Source: Ottowia testudinis
Lineage (GTDB): Bacteria > Pseudomonadota > Gammaproteobacteria > Burkholderiales > Burkholderiaceae_C
DNA length: 64,000 nt
Direction of reading: 5' to 3'
Assembly: GCF_017498525.1 (NCBI RefSeq)
Contig: NZ_CP071796.1
Span: forward strand, 2,232,001 to 2,296,000
Of this stretch, positions 15,832-25,437 are shown in pieces. The position numbers and the translations under genes are program-made. How positions within the stretch are numbered: the first letter of the stretch is position 1; the number at the start of each line of letters is the position of its first letter. Under the pieces are notes generated by a model. It made no database searches. It was given only the letters and a program-made list of their open reading frames with translations, and had not been told where the DNA came from.

Positions 15832-16254
15832 TCACGTCATGATTTGCGCAGTCGTTATCGACACTTGAAGGTCACGAATGCCAGACACTTCTCCCTGGAG
15901 CCAGGCAATGGCTTCCTCCACCGAGGCGAACACGCCGCCGGGCACCCCGAACGCCTTTTCCACCTGCATGTTCTTGAGCCGGGCGTAGTCCTGCGGCGGC
16001 AGGATCACCGTCGCCATGCCGATGACCCAGCGCTGCAGCAGGGGGCGGTTCTGCGCCAGCCAGGACTTGCCAGCCGCCGCGCTTCCCTCGGGGTGCGCCA
16101 GCGACCCGTGCGTGGCATAGACGCGCAGCAGAGCGAAGGGCTGCTCGCGCGCGAACCAGGCCTGCCAGCTGTCGAGTTGGGCCTGGTACGCCTGCAGCGT
16201 TGCCTCCTCGCGGTAAACGCCCACCACCAGCGGCCAATGGGACAGGTCTTCCAT
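15832..16254 (-). CDS. Hypothetical protein, last gene of the siderophore ABC operon
   Basis: A 140-residue soluble protein, not recognised. Visible features are an alternating alpha/beta pattern, a WFAREQPFALLRVYA segment, and a C-terminal EAIAWLQG helix. The start at 16254 is chosen because AAAGGAGA lies 6 nt upstream and the ABC transporter stop is only 2 nt away. Tight linkage suggests a role with the YbtP/YbtQ-like pair, for example in handling the imported siderophore. Confidence 0.7.
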   Translation of the reverse strand: MEDLSHWPLVVGVYREEATLQAYQAQLDSWQAWFAREQPFALLRVYATHGSLAHPEGSAAAGKSWLAQNRPLLQRWVIGMATVILPPQDYARLKNMQVEKAFGVPGGVFASVEEAIAWLQGEVSGIRDLQVSITTAQIMT

Positions 16255-16256
16255 GG

Positions 16257-18014
16257 TCAATCTCCTTTCCGGTTTGAAATCGTCAACTCCCAATCACGCG
16301 CCTGCTGCTGCGCCGCCCACAGGCGCGCATACAGCCCACCGCGCTCGATCAGATCCGCATGCCGCCCCTGCTCCACCAGCTTGCCCTGGTCGAGCACCAG
16401 GATGCGGTCGGCATGGCGCACGCTGGCGAGCCGGTGAGCGATGGCCACTACGGTGCGACCCTTGGCCAGTTCCGTGATGGCCCGCTGGATCTCCGCTTCG
16501 GCGGACGGATCGACGCTGGCCGTGGCCTCGTCCAGCAGCAGCACCGGCGCGTCCTTGAGCAGCGCCCGCGCGATGGAGATACGCTGGCGCTCGCCGCCCG
16601 AAAGCGACGCGCCGCCTTCGTCGAGCACGGTGTCGTAGCCCTGCGGCAGCGCCATGATGAAGCCGTGCGCCTGGGCGCGCCGGGCCGCCTCGATGGCCTG
16701 CTCGCGGCTTGCGCCGGGGCGGCCGATGCGCAGGTTGTCCAGCACCGTGCCGGAGAACAGCAGCACGTCCTGGAACACCATGGCCACGTGCCGGTGCAGC
16801 GCATCGGTGCCGATCTCGCGCAGATCGGCGCCGCCCAGGCGGATGCTGCCGCCCTGCACGTCCCACAGCCGCGCGATCAGGTGCACCAGCGTGCTTTTGC
16901 CCGCGCCGCTGGGGCCGACCACGGCAGTCAGGCCGTTGGCAGGAATCTCGCAGCTCATGCCATCGAGCACCGGCGCACCGTCGTAGGCGAAGCGCGCGTC
17001 CTCGAACGTGATGGCGTAACCCTGAGGCACGCGCGGCTGCGCGGGCTCCGGCAGCGCGGGTTGGGCCAATACCTGCTCGATGCGCGCGAGCGCGCGGCGC
17101 GCGAAGCGCAGCAGCACGGTGGACAGCCCCACCTCGAACAACTGCCGGTATACGGGCAGCGCCAGCACCAGGAAGGCGACCAGCACCTGCGGTGCGAGCG
17201 TGCCCGCAGCCAGCCACCAGCTGCCTGCCAGCACCAGGCTGACGTAGCCCGTCTCCAGCAGGAAACCGTAGGCCACCAGCCAGGGGGCGGGCTTGATCTC
17301 GGCGGCCAACATCGCGGCATGGTGTTCGTCCAGCGCCGCCTCCAGGCGGCGGAAGGCTTCGCCGAAGCGGCCGAAGCCCCGGATCACGCCGATGCCCTGC
17401 ACGTATTCCAGCAGCGCGGACTGGGCCGCCGCGCTGGCAGCCATCAGGCGCGCACCGGAGCGAGCGGCGGCGCGCTGCGTCCAGGCCAGCGCGAGCAACG
17501 CCAGCGGGATGCCCGCCAGCATCACCAGCGCCAGCCGCCAGTCCAGCCAGAACAGGAACAGCGCCAGGAAGGCCGGCATCGCCAGCCCCGATACGAAGAT
17601 GCCGAGGAAGTGCGACCACAGGTTTTCGACCAGTTCGAGGTCGGAAGTCAGCCGCGCGCCCAGGTCGCCGCCGCGCTGGCGGGCGAACCAGCCCATCGGC
17701 AGCCGCCGCAGGTGATCGGCCACGCGCAGCCGCGCCTGGCCCATCATCGCGTAGGCGCCGCCGAACACCAGCGGCATGCCCACGCGCGCCGCCGCGATGC
17801 GCAGCGCCACGCAGGCGGCCAGCGCCAGACCTATTGCCAGCGCCGTGCCCGGCGTGGCCGTGCCGCCGAACACCGCGCGCAGCAGCAGGTACAGCAGCGG
17901 GTACGGGGCGGCGGCCAGCAGCCCTTCCACGACAGCCCAGGCCAGCCCGTGCACCAGGCGCGGATCGCGCTCGCCCGAGAGGCGGAAGCCCGCCTGCATC
18001 AGTTCGCGGATCAT
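16257..18014 (-). CDS. ABC transporter, fused permease-ATPase (YbtQ/IrtB-like)
   Basis: A 585-residue half-transporter with six N-terminal membrane helices and a C-terminal nucleotide-binding domain: Walker A VGPSGAGKST, signature LSGGERQR, Walker [12 protein letters not shown] and the switch histidine in AHRLASVRHAD. It pairs with the upstream half-transporter; their stop and start overlap (ATGA at 18011-18014). The exporter-fold pair next to a receptor and an MFS gene matches the inner-membrane importers for yersiniabactin (YbtPQ), pyochelin and mycobactin (IrtAB). The substrate here is inferred. Confidence 0.87.
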   Translation of the reverse strand: MIRELMQAGFRLSGERDPRLVHGLAWAVVEGLLAAAPYPLLYLLLRAVFGGTATPGTALAIGLALAACVALRIAAARVGMPLVFGGAYAMMGQARLRVADHLRRLPMGWFARQRGGDLGARLTSDLELVENLWSHFLGIFVSGLAMPAFLALFLFWLDWRLALVMLAGIPLALLALAWTQRAAARSGARLMAASAAAQSALLEYVQGIGVIRGFGRFGEAFRRLEAALDEHHAAMLAAEIKPAPWLVAYGFLLETGYVSLVLAGSWWLAAGTLAPQVLVAFLVLALPVYRQLFEVGLSTVLLRFARRALARIEQVLAQPALPEPAQPRVPQGYAITFEDARFAYDGAPVLDGMSCEIPANGLTAVVGPSGAGKSTLVHLIARLWDVQGGSIRLGGADLREIGTDALHRHVAMVFQDVLLFSGTVLDNLRIGRPGASREQAIEAARRAQAHGFIMALPQGYDTVLDEGGASLSGGERQRISIARALLKDAPVLLLDEATASVDPSAEAEIQRAITELAKGRTVVAIAHRLASVRHADRILVLDQGKLVEQGRHADLIERGGLYARLWAAQQQARDWELTISNRKGD

Positions 18015-19768
18015 GCGCGACTCCCCAATGTCCATTCACGCGCCTGCTCGTGGTCGCGCCACAGGCGGCGATAGGTCTCGCAATCGCGCAACAGTTCGTC
18101 GTGCGTGCCCTGCCCCGCCACGCGCCCGCCATCCATCACAACGATGCGGTCGGCGTGCCGCATGGTGCGCAGCCGGTGGCCCACCACCAGCACCGTGCGG
18201 CCCTGGCACAGCCGGTCCAGCGCCTGCTGGATCAGCGCCTCGTTCTCGGCATCGACGCTGGCCGTGGCCTCATCGAGCAGCAGGATGGGCGCATCCTTGA
18301 GCAGCGCGCGGGCGATGGACAGGCGCTGGCGCTCGCCGCCGGACAGGCGCGCGCCGCGCTCGCCCAGCGGCGTGTCGTAGCCCTGCGGCAGTGCGGCGAT
18401 GAAATCGTGCGCCTGCGCGGCGCGGGCTGCGGCCTCGATCTCGGCATCGCTGGCGTCGGGCCGCGCCAGGCGCAGGTTGTCGCGCACGCTGCCGTGGAAC
18501 AGCACCACCTCCTGGAACACGATGCCCACGCGCGCCAGCAGTGCGTCCAGTGGCCATTCGCGCACGTCCACGCCGCCCACGCGCAGGCTGCCGGCCTCGA
18601 ATTCGTACAAGCGCGCCACCAGCCGCACCAGCGTGCTCTTGCCCGAGCCGCTGGGGCCGACCAGCGCCGTCACCTGCCCGGCGCGGGCGGTGAAGCCCAC
18701 GCCGTCGAGCGCCAGCCGGTCGCCGTAGCGGTGGCGCAGGCCGCTGAACTCGATGTCCAGCGCGCCCTCGGGCACGCGCGCCGCGCTGGCTTCGGCCAGC
18801 GCCGGGGCGGCCAGCACCTCGTTGATGCGCGCCAGCGCCGTGGCACGCTGCATTTGCTCGCCCAAGGCGAAGGTCAGCCGCAGCAGCGGCGCCAGCACCG
18901 CCGGGGCCACCAGCAGGAACAGCAGCCAGGTCGGCACGTCCAGACTGCCGCGCGCATGCAGCCACGCGCCCAGCGGCGCGACCACGACGAGATTGGCCGT
19001 GAGCAGCCCCACGAACAGCGCCCAGCCCGCCACGCTGACCCGCGCGTAACTCGCCACCCAGTCCACCGCGCCACGCACGGCGGCGGCCAGTTCGCCGAAG
19101 GAGCGCGCATCCAGCCCGAAGCTCTTGACCACGTGCACGCCGCGCACATATTCGCCCACCTGGTTGGCGATGCGCTTTTGCAGCGCGCTCCACTCGCGCA
19201 TGCGCTCGGCGCTGCGGCGCATGAGCCACGCCTGCGCGATGACCGCCACGGGCAGCGGCGCCAGCGCCGCCAGCGCCAGCCGCCAGTCCACCGCAAACAG
19301 CAGCGCCAGCGCCGCCAGCGGCACGGCGGCGGCCGCCACCGCGTCGGGCAGCATGTGGGCGAAGAAGCCCTCCAGGCTGTTCACGTCATCGGTCAGCGTG
19401 CGGCGCAGGCTGCCCGAGCCGCGCCCGGCGAAGAAGGACAGCGGCACCTCGCCCAGCCGCCGCGCCATCGCCAGCCGCAGCCGGTGCTGGATGGCGAACG
19501 CGCCCATGTGCGCCAGCGCATGGCTCACGGCCATCAGCGCCCAGCGCAGCGCCAGCAGGCCCAGTGCCCACCAGGCCAGGGACCAGACGGCTGCCATGTC
19601 GGGCCGGGCCGAGAACAGTTCCACCGTGATGCGGTAGATGAACCAGAACGGCGCGATGCTTAGGGCCGCCGAGGCGATGGCCGTGGCGACCGCCAGCGCG
19701 AGCGTCCAGGGCGCGACGCGCAGCAGGTTGGCGAATACTAGGGGCGTGGGAACCGTGGGGTGTGTCAT
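18011..19768 (-). CDS. ABC transporter, fused permease-ATPase (YbtP/IrtA-like)
   Basis: A 585-residue half-transporter with an N-terminal membrane domain and an ATPase domain ([40 protein letters not shown]). It forms the heterodimer with the following gene. The start MTHPTV at 19768 is preferred, with an alternative 21 nt upstream. The 80 bp before it contain the hairpin repeat at 19787-19842 and no obvious promoter, so transcription probably comes from the receptor-MFS genes upstream. Confidence 0.87.
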   Translation of the reverse strand: MTHPTVPTPLVFANLLRVAPWTLALAVATAIASAALSIAPFWFIYRITVELFSARPDMAAVWSLAWWALGLLALRWALMAVSHALAHMGAFAIQHRLRLAMARRLGEVPLSFFAGRGSGSLRRTLTDDVNSLEGFFAHMLPDAVAAAAVPLAALALLFAVDWRLALAALAPLPVAVIAQAWLMRRSAERMREWSALQKRIANQVGEYVRGVHVVKSFGLDARSFGELAAAVRGAVDWVASYARVSVAGWALFVGLLTANLVVVAPLGAWLHARGSLDVPTWLLFLLVAPAVLAPLLRLTFALGEQMQRATALARINEVLAAPALAEASAARVPEGALDIEFSGLRHRYGDRLALDGVGFTARAGQVTALVGPSGSGKSTLVRLVARLYEFEAGSLRVGGVDVREWPLDALLARVGIVFQEVVLFHGSVRDNLRLARPDASDAEIEAAARAAQAHDFIAALPQGYDTPLGERGARLSGGERQRLSIARALLKDAPILLLDEATASVDAENEALIQQALDRLCQGRTVLVVGHRLRTMRHADRIVVMDGGRVAGQGTHDELLRDCETYRRLWRDHEQAREWTLGSRA

Positions 19769-19786
19769 GGGCGTTTTTGGATTAAT

Positions 19787-19842
19787 CAAAAAAGAGAGCT
19801 GCTTGCGCTTGCTGCATAAGCGCTGGAGGCACTTTTTGTACG
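19787..19842. repeat. Intergenic hairpin repeat, copy 1 (Comamonadaceae-type)
   Basis: An ATCAAAAA-type start, an AGCTGCTTGCGCTT arm, a TAAGCGCT arm and GGAGGCACTTTT. The same arrangement occurs at 24153-24207. The arms form a short stem. I recall many copies of this sort of element in Acidovorax/Comamonas-type genomes; a genome search would confirm. Confidence 0.65.
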
Positions 19843-19849
19843 TATTTCG

Positions 19850-21091
19850 TTACAAGTGCCCTTCCTCGCCCTGCAAGCGCACACGCGGCAGGCAGAAGGC
19901 CAGCAAGACCAGCAGACCGCTCGCCGCGCCCCATGCCAGCGCGAACGCCTGCGCATAGCCCAGCGCCTGGCCCACGGCGCCGATGGCGCCCGCCGCCAGC
20001 ACGTTGGACAGGTTCTCGCCGCACTGCATGACGGTGAAATCGGTGCCCGGCGCCTGCGGCCTGGCCCAGTTCATGAACAGCGCCCAGATGGCGACGAACA
20101 TCGCGCCCTCGCAGACCCCCTGCACGCCGAAGGCAGCGAAGTACGCCCACGCGGCGCGCACGTCCAGCGCCTGCAGCGCCCAGGCCGCGCCCAGCGCCAG
20201 CGCGGCCAGCGCGTAGCCCGCGAGCACGGCGCGGCGGTTGCCCAGGCGGCGCACCAGAGGCACGCCCAGCACGAGGCCGCCCGTGGCGGTGGCCAGCATC
20301 ACGGCCATCTGCAAGCGGCCGATGCCGTCCGGCCCCAGGCCGCGATCCACCAGCCAGGGCTGGATCAGCGTGCCCACCGCCGTGCCCGGGGCCTTGAAAG
20401 TCAGTGCGATCAGCAGCGCCCAGCCCAGGTCGCGGTGGCGCAGCAGGTCGCGCAGACGCACGGCGGCAGGCAGGGCCGTTACGCGCGCCTGCCAGCCCTT
20501 GTCCAGCCACAACAGCAGCCAGGCCAGCGCCAGCACGCCCGCCAGCAGCAGCACCGCGCCCTGCCAGCCCCAGCGGCCATGCGCGATCAACAGCCCACCG
20601 CCGCCCAGCAGCATGCCGGTGATGAAGCCCGTGATCTGGATGGCATTCGCCAGCCCCGCGGCGCGCCCCTGCATGCGCGCCACGGCATAGCCGTTGGTAG
20701 CGATGTCCTGTGTGGCGCAGACGGCATTGAGCAGCACGATGCCCGCCAGCGCCGCGCCCAGGTTGACCGACAGCGGCACAGCCAGCAGCGCCAGCGCGCA
20801 GGCCACGGCCAGCGCCTGGGTGGCAAACACCACGCGCGCATGGCCCCAGCGCGCGCACTGGTTGTCGATGGCGCTGGCCCAGAGGAACTTGAAAGCCCAG
20901 GGCACGATGGCCAGGCCCACCCAGCCGACCTGCGCCACGCCATGGCCGCTGGCGCGGATCAGCGTGCCCAGGCCGTAGAAGGCCAGGCCCGTGGGCAGCC
21001 CCTGCGAGACGTACATCAGCGCCAGCGCGCGGTATTCGCTGCCGCGCGCCGCCGCCGGCTTCATCGGTACATGGAGGGCATCAGAAGTCAT
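19850..21091 (-). CDS. MFS siderophore transporter 1 (RhtX/FptX/YbtX-like)
   Basis: A 413-residue, 12-helix major-facilitator protein of the AmpG/RhtX/FptX type: the LMYVSQGLPTGLAFYGLGTL start, NAVCATQDIATNGYAVARM in the middle, and GTDFTVMQCGENLSNVLAAG near the end. Such proteins take ferric siderophores across the inner membrane. The start overlaps the receptor stop by 11 nt, so the two are coupled. Confidence 0.85.
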   Translation of the reverse strand: MTSDALHVPMKPAAARGSEYRALALMYVSQGLPTGLAFYGLGTLIRASGHGVAQVGWVGLAIVPWAFKFLWASAIDNQCARWGHARVVFATQALAVACALALLAVPLSVNLGAALAGIVLLNAVCATQDIATNGYAVARMQGRAAGLANAIQITGFITGMLLGGGGLLIAHGRWGWQGAVLLLAGVLALAWLLLWLDKGWQARVTALPAAVRLRDLLRHRDLGWALLIALTFKAPGTAVGTLIQPWLVDRGLGPDGIGRLQMAVMLATATGGLVLGVPLVRRLGNRRAVLAGYALAALALGAAWALQALDVRAAWAYFAAFGVQGVCEGAMFVAIWALFMNWARPQAPGTDFTVMQCGENLSNVLAAGAIGAVGQALGYAQAFALAWGAASGLLVLLAFCLPRVRLQGEEGHL

Positions 21092-23117
21092 AGGCCGCCC
21101 GGATGCCGACCGTGCGCGGCGCGCCCAGTTGCGCCAGCATGCCGCCCTGGCCGTCGCTGATGGCGCGCGTCAGGTACTTGGCGTTGCCGAGGTTCTTGCC
21201 GTAGATGCCCAGCGTCCAGCCCCGCGAATACCAGGACAGGTGCGCGTCCACCAGCGTGTACGCGCCATCGGCCAGGTACGAAGTCGGCACGAGGACCTTG
21301 CCGATGCGGCGCGCCGACAGGCCCAGCTCCCAGTCCTGCGAGGGGCGCCAGTTGACGGACAGGCCGAAACTGCTGCGCGGCGTCGCCAGGAACTGCTGCC
21401 CCGCGTAGTCGGTGCTGCCGCGCTGGTATTGGTCATAGACCGCCTTCACGTAGCCCGCGAAGCCGCCCAGCTCCAGCGTGCGCACGGGCCGCAGCGAGGC
21501 ATTCAGTTCGATGCCCTGGGTGTGCGAGCGCCCGGCGTTGTCGGTCATGGTCGCCCCGCCCTGGCCCTGGATCACCACCTGCTGGTCGCGCAGGCGGGTG
21601 TGGAAGGCGACGGCGCCCACGCTCCAGCGGTCGTCCGCGCCCCGGGCGCGGTAGCCGATTTCCGCGTAGTTCGTGTATTCGGGCTCGTAGGGGTCGCCTG
21701 CCGCCACGGCCTGTGTCGCGTAGACGTTGAAGCCCGCCGCCTTGTAGCCGCGCGACACGCGCGCCCAGGCGAGCTGCCGGTCGTCGGGGCGGTATTCCAG
21801 CGTGAGTTGGGGCAGCCAGACGTTGTTGCCGACCTTGCGCTGCAGGCTTTCGACCGCACCATTCTGGTCGCTGCTCCAGGCCAGCTCCCGGCGGTCGCGG
21901 GTCAGGCGCAGGCCCGCCGCCAGCCGCCAGCGCGGCGCGAAGTGCCAGCCCGCCTCGCCGAACGCAGCCAGCGTCGTGCCATCGACCTGCGACGCGGTGG
22001 CGCTGCGGAAGTACGGCGCGTAGTCGTACAGGTAGGGCCGGTTCAGGTCGGTGCGCGCGACGTGGAAACCGGCCATCCAGTCCACTGGGCTGGCCGCGGT
22101 CGCCTGGCGCTGGATGCGCGCCTCCACGTGGTAGCCCTTCATGTCGAGGTCGTAGCCGTTGGTGGCGCCGAACAGGGATGTGGGCGTCCAGTAGCTCCAC
22201 TGCGTGCGGCTCGCGCCCGCGGCCAGCGTCAGGCGCGTGTCGGCGTCCAGCGGCCAGGTGTATTCGCCACTGAACAGGGTGTAGTCGATGTCGTTGACGC
22301 CCGTGTCGGCCTCGACCGAATCGCGCTGGCCCAGGTGACCGGCTCTCAGGAAGAAATCGTTGCGGCCGTTGCGGTTGAGGTGGTGCAGGCCCAGGCGCAG
22401 CTCGCCGCCCGCGTCGTCCTTGTGCAGTAGCTTGAGCCGCGCGAAATTGCTGCCCCAGCCCGTGGTGTCGCTGCGGCCCAAGCGAATGTTGTCGATGTAT
22501 CCGTCGCCCTGGTCACGGCCCAGCGTGAGGCGCACGGCGGTCGATTCGGACAGGGGAATGTCCAGCCCCACGCCGGCGCGCCGGCGGCCGTAGGTGCCAA
22601 CGTCGAACTGCGCCGAGCCGCCGAAAGCGAAGCCTGGGTCGCGGCTGCGCAGTGCGATCAGCCCGCCGATGTTGCCCTGCCCGTGCAGCAGGCTCTGCGG
22701 GCCGCGCAGCACCTCGACGTGATCGAGGTCGAACAGGTTGCCCGCGAGGCTGGTCAGCGGCAAGGGCACACCGTCGATCTGCACGCCGACGCTGGCAACG
22801 TCGGACTCCTCGTCGCCATTGCCCATGCCGCGGATCACGATGGTGCCCGGCCCGCCCGAGAAGTCGGAGAAGTAGACGTTGGGCAGTTGCTGCGCCACGT
22901 CATCGAGGTAGCGCAGCCCCTCGCGCTCGATGGCGCTGCCGTCCACCACATCGACGCTGGCGGGCGTATCGAAAACAGTGGTGCCCTGCTTGGTGGCGGT
23001 CACGACCACGCCGGGCAGCGACGCGGCTTCGGGCTCTTCGGCGTGGACCGTGCCTGCCGCCGACAGGCACAGCAGCAGGGGAACGGCGAGGACGGGACAA
23101 GGCATGGATGGGTTCAT
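21081..23117 (-). CDS. TonB-dependent siderophore receptor 1 (FptA/FyuA-like)
   Basis: A 678-residue outer-membrane receptor with a signal peptide (residues 1-26, ending AGTVHA), a plug (PGVVVTATKQG, VLRGPQSLLHGQGNIGGLIALRSRDP) and a beta-barrel ending in a terminal phenylalanine. The start at 23117 follows the signal peptide; longer upstream reading is not coding. It lies divergent to an AraC-type activator across a Fur box and heads a receptor-MFS-ABC-ABC-hypothetical operon, as in yersiniabactin and pyochelin uptake loci. No biosynthesis genes are present. Confidence 0.9.
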   Translation of the reverse strand: MNPSMPCPVLAVPLLLCLSAAGTVHAEEPEAASLPGVVVTATKQGTTVFDTPASVDVVDGSAIEREGLRYLDDVAQQLPNVYFSDFSGGPGTIVIRGMGNGDEESDVASVGVQIDGVPLPLTSLAGNLFDLDHVEVLRGPQSLLHGQGNIGGLIALRSRDPGFAFGGSAQFDVGTYGRRRAGVGLDIPLSESTAVRLTLGRDQGDGYIDNIRLGRSDTTGWGSNFARLKLLHKDDAGGELRLGLHHLNRNGRNDFFLRAGHLGQRDSVEADTGVNDIDYTLFSGEYTWPLDADTRLTLAAGASRTQWSYWTPTSLFGATNGYDLDMKGYHVEARIQRQATAASPVDWMAGFHVARTDLNRPYLYDYAPYFRSATASQVDGTTLAAFGEAGWHFAPRWRLAAGLRLTRDRRELAWSSDQNGAVESLQRKVGNNVWLPQLTLEYRPDDRQLAWARVSRGYKAAGFNVYATQAVAAGDPYEPEYTNYAEIGYRARGADDRWSVGAVAFHTRLRDQQVVIQGQGGATMTDNAGRSHTQGIELNASLRPVRTLELGGFAGYVKAVYDQYQRGSTDYAGQQFLATPRSSFGLSVNWRPSQDWELGLSARRIGKVLVPTSYLADGAYTLVDAHLSWYSRGWTLGIYGKNLGNAKYLTRAISDGQGGMLAQLGAPRTVGIRAAYDF

Positions 23118-23149
23118 GGCGATCTGTGGAGTGGTTGCAGACAGCCGTT

Positions 23150-23168
23150 GATAATGACTATCATTTAC
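23150..23168. promoter_or_regulatory. Fur box between receptor 1 and AraC regulator 1
   Basis: GATAATGACTATCATTTAC matches the 19-bp Fur consensus at most positions. It sits in the shared divergent promoter region, about 33 bp from the receptor start and 25 bp from the likely regulator start, so Fur could repress both directions. Confidence 0.8.
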
Positions 23169-23192
23169 TCCAAGTCTTGCCCCGATAAAGCA

Positions 23193-24149
23193 ATGGCCTG
23201 CCCGCATCGGAAACAAATTCGCATGTCCTCGCTGCCGTACTTCGACCTGGCGGACTACCTGCCAGCCGCTCCCAGCTCTGCCGCCGACTGGTCTGCCGTG
23301 CCGGGGGACGGCGGCTGCCACACCACGGCCTACGGCCTGAGCGCGTCGGCGAGCCGTTCCCACTATGCGCAGCCGACCTCGCTGCTCATGGGCGATTCGT
23401 TGCAGCGCATTTACCTGTCGGTGTGGCTGCGCGACGGCGTGGAGATCGGCGCGGGCCGCAGCGCCATCCGCGTGGGCCGCAACGACGTGGCCGTCTTCCT
23501 GAATGCCGGAGACCCGATGCTGGCCCGCTTCGGCGGCGACAACCACCACGTCGTGCTGACGCTGCGGCCCGAGCTGCTGCACCAACTGGCGCAGACGCAG
23601 GCCGAGCCATTCCTGGCCCGCCTGCGCCGCGCCGGGCGCGTGAAGGCCGAAGCCGGGCAGGCCCGCGTACTGCGGGCCGCGCATGAACTCGAAGCCGTGC
23701 TGCTCGACGCCGCCAGCAGCGCCCTGCTGCGCGAGGCCAAGAGCCTGGAGCTGCTGGCGCTGATGCTGCAAGCGGGCACGGCCGATACGCAGCCGGACAT
23801 GCCCAGCGGCCGCCAGCTCGCGCAGCTGCGCCAGGCGCGCGAACTGCTGCTCCAGGAGCTGGCCCACGCGCCCACCATCGACGCGCTGGCCCGCGCCTGC
23901 GGGCTCAATGCGTTCGCGCTCAAGCAGGGATTCAAGCGCGTGTTCGGCCTGTCGGTGCATGCGCTCTACCAGCAGGAACGCATGCGCCACGCCTGGCACC
24001 TGATCGAGTCGGGCCAGGCCCATGCCACCGAGGCGGGCAGGCTGGTGGGCTACAGCAACCCCAGCCATTTCGGCGCGGCCTTCCGCAAGGCGTTCGGCAT
24101 CCTGCCAGGGCAGCTCAAGCGGCGGGCAGCGGTATCGGCCCATCACTGA
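23193..24149 (+). CDS. AraC-family regulator 1 (PchR/YbtA-like)
   Basis: A 318-residue activator with an N-terminal effector-binding part and a C-terminal double helix-turn-helix (IDALARACGLNAFALKQGFKRVFG ... ATEAGRLVGYSNPSHFGAAFRKAFGILPGQLKRR). PchR/YbtA-type proteins bind the ferric siderophore and activate the receptor operon. Starts at 23193 or 23223 are both plausible; an in-frame ATG at 23155 would lie inside the Fur box and is less likely. It is divergent to receptor 1. Confidence 0.85.
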   Translation: MACPHRKQIRMSSLPYFDLADYLPAAPSSAADWSAVPGDGGCHTTAYGLSASASRSHYAQPTSLLMGDSLQRIYLSVWLRDGVEIGAGRSAIRVGRNDVAVFLNAGDPMLARFGGDNHHVVLTLRPELLHQLAQTQAEPFLARLRRAGRVKAEAGQARVLRAAHELEAVLLDAASSALLREAKSLELLALMLQAGTADTQPDMPSGRQLAQLRQARELLLQELAHAPTIDALARACGLNAFALKQGFKRVFGLSVHALYQQERMRHAWHLIESGQAHATEAGRLVGYSNPSHFGAAFRKAFGILPGQLKRRAAVSAHH

Positions 24150-24152
24150 GCT

Positions 24153-24207
24153 ATCAAAAAGAATAGCTGCCAGCGCTTGATACATAAGCGCTGGAGGCAC
24201 TTCTGGC
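24153..24207. repeat. Intergenic hairpin repeat, copy 2
   Basis: TATCAAAAAGAATAGCTGCC, then AGCGCTT and AAGCGCT arms (7-bp stem) and GGAGGCACTTCTGG, paralleling the copy at 19787-19842. It lies between convergent genes (AraC 1 and MFS 2), where its hairpin could act as a two-way terminator. Confidence 0.65.
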
Positions 24208-24219
24208 TTGAAACCCAGA

Positions 24220-25437
24220 TCAGCCATGCCGCCGCGCCGCAAATGCCGCCGCGGCCGCTGCCATGACGGCCGCCAGCGCAAAGCACGCGCCATAGCCGAA
24301 GCGCTGCGCCAGCCAGCCGCCCGCGACGCCACCCGCCATGGCGATGAGCGCATCCGCGCACTGGAACAGCGCGAAATCCACGCCCGGCTGGCTGGGCGAG
24401 GCCAGCCCCATCAGCGCCGAGTAGATGGCGACGAAGCCGCAGGCCATGGCGCCGAACAGCAGGCCCACCAGGGCGGTCAGCCCCGCCAGCGGCAGGCTCG
24501 CCGCGCCCGCGGCCAATGCGGCGAGCACGGCGGATTCCAGCGCTACCGCCATCCACACGGCCCGCCAGCCGCGCGCCCAGCGCACCAGCAGGCCGCCCAG
24601 CGCCGTGCCGGTAAGGCCCGCGCCCACGCTGAAGGCGCCGAACAGCCAGGCGAGATCGGCCATGCCCGCGCCCTTGTCCAGCAGCAGCGGCCCGGTCATG
24701 ACCATGGCCGTGCGCACGCCAGCGCCCAGCACCAGAGCCAGCAGCAGCCCCCGGCGCACCTGCGGCCTTTGCCACGCATGGCGCAGGCTGGGGCGGGCGA
24801 GCGCGTCGCCCGCCTGCGCGCGCTGCGGCTCGCGCACGGCCAGCAGCGGCAGGGTCAGCAGCACGATGGCCGCGCCGCCCGCGCCCAGCGCCAGCGGCCA
24901 GCCGTGGCGGTCGGCCAGCAGCAGGAAGGCGCTGCCGCCCAGCAGCATGCCGAAATAGGAGCCGCCGACCTTGGCGGTGTTGCCCCAGCCGCGCCGCTCC
25001 TCCGTCAGCTGATCGACGGCGAAGCCGCCGCAGGCGACGTCCACCGTCGCGGCCAGCACGGCGGCCGCGAAGAACAGCGCCAGCAGCCACGCGCCATGCG
25101 CCTGCAACGACAGCCAGCCTGCAACCCCGGCGCTGGCCACGGCCACCATGCCCGCCGCGAGCAGCCACTGTCCGCGCAGGATGAGCGTGCGCGAGCGCCG
25201 CCGCGCCGTGCCTGCGGGCAGGCGCCAGCGCTCCACCGCCGGCGCCCACAGGAAGCGCAGCGCCCAGGGCAGCATGAACAGCGCGCTCAGGCCCACGAGT
25301 TGCAGCGATGCCCCCGCCTGCCGCAGCAGCACGGGCAGCGACTGCATGGCGATGGTGGTCACCAGCGTCTGCGTGACGTAGATGCCGGCCAGCGCCGCCA
25401 GCAGCGCGCCCAGCCCGAGGCGCGTCTCAGTACGCAT
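24220..25437 (-). CDS. MFS siderophore transporter 2 (RhtX/FptX-like)
   Basis: A 405-residue 12-helix major-facilitator protein of the same broad type as the one at 19850: ALFMLPWALRFLWAPAVERW near the start and GVDFALFQCADALIAMAGGVAGG near the end. It is coupled to receptor 2 by the same 11-nt overlap (ATG within the receptor's last codons). Predicted to carry a ferric siderophore over the inner membrane. Confidence 0.83.
   Translation of the reverse strand: MRTETRLGLGALLAALAGIYVTQTLVTTIAMQSLPVLLRQAGASLQLVGLSALFMLPWALRFLWAPAVERWRLPAGTARRRSRTLILRGQWLLAAGMVAVASAGVAGWLSLQAHGAWLLALFFAAAVLAATVDVACGGFAVDQLTEERRGWGNTAKVGGSYFGMLLGGSAFLLLADRHGWPLALGAGGAAIVLLTLPLLAVREPQRAQAGDALARPSLRHAWQRPQVRRGLLLALVLGAGVRTAMVMTGPLLLDKGAGMADLAWLFGAFSVGAGLTGTALGGLLVRWARGWRAVWMAVALESAVLAALAAGAASLPLAGLTALVGLLFGAMACGFVAIYSALMGLASPSQPGVDFALFQCADALIAMAGGVAGGWLAQRFGYGACFALAAVMAAAAAAFAARRHG

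Noticed and set aside
16359-19663. Long plus-strand open frames (571 and 609 codons) opposite the ABC transporter genes
   Set aside because: Arg/Gln/His-rich translations opposite clear Walker motifs on the minus strand; typical high-GC shadows.
23155-24149. AraC regulator 1 starting at the ATG at 23155 or further upstream
   Set aside because: That ATG is inside the Fur box and the added residues are not family-like; starts at 23193 or 23223 are more sensible.
21081-24353. Receptor 1 as a 1090-residue protein
   Set aside because: The extra N-terminal 410 residues run antisense to the AraC gene and precede a clear signal peptide at 23117.
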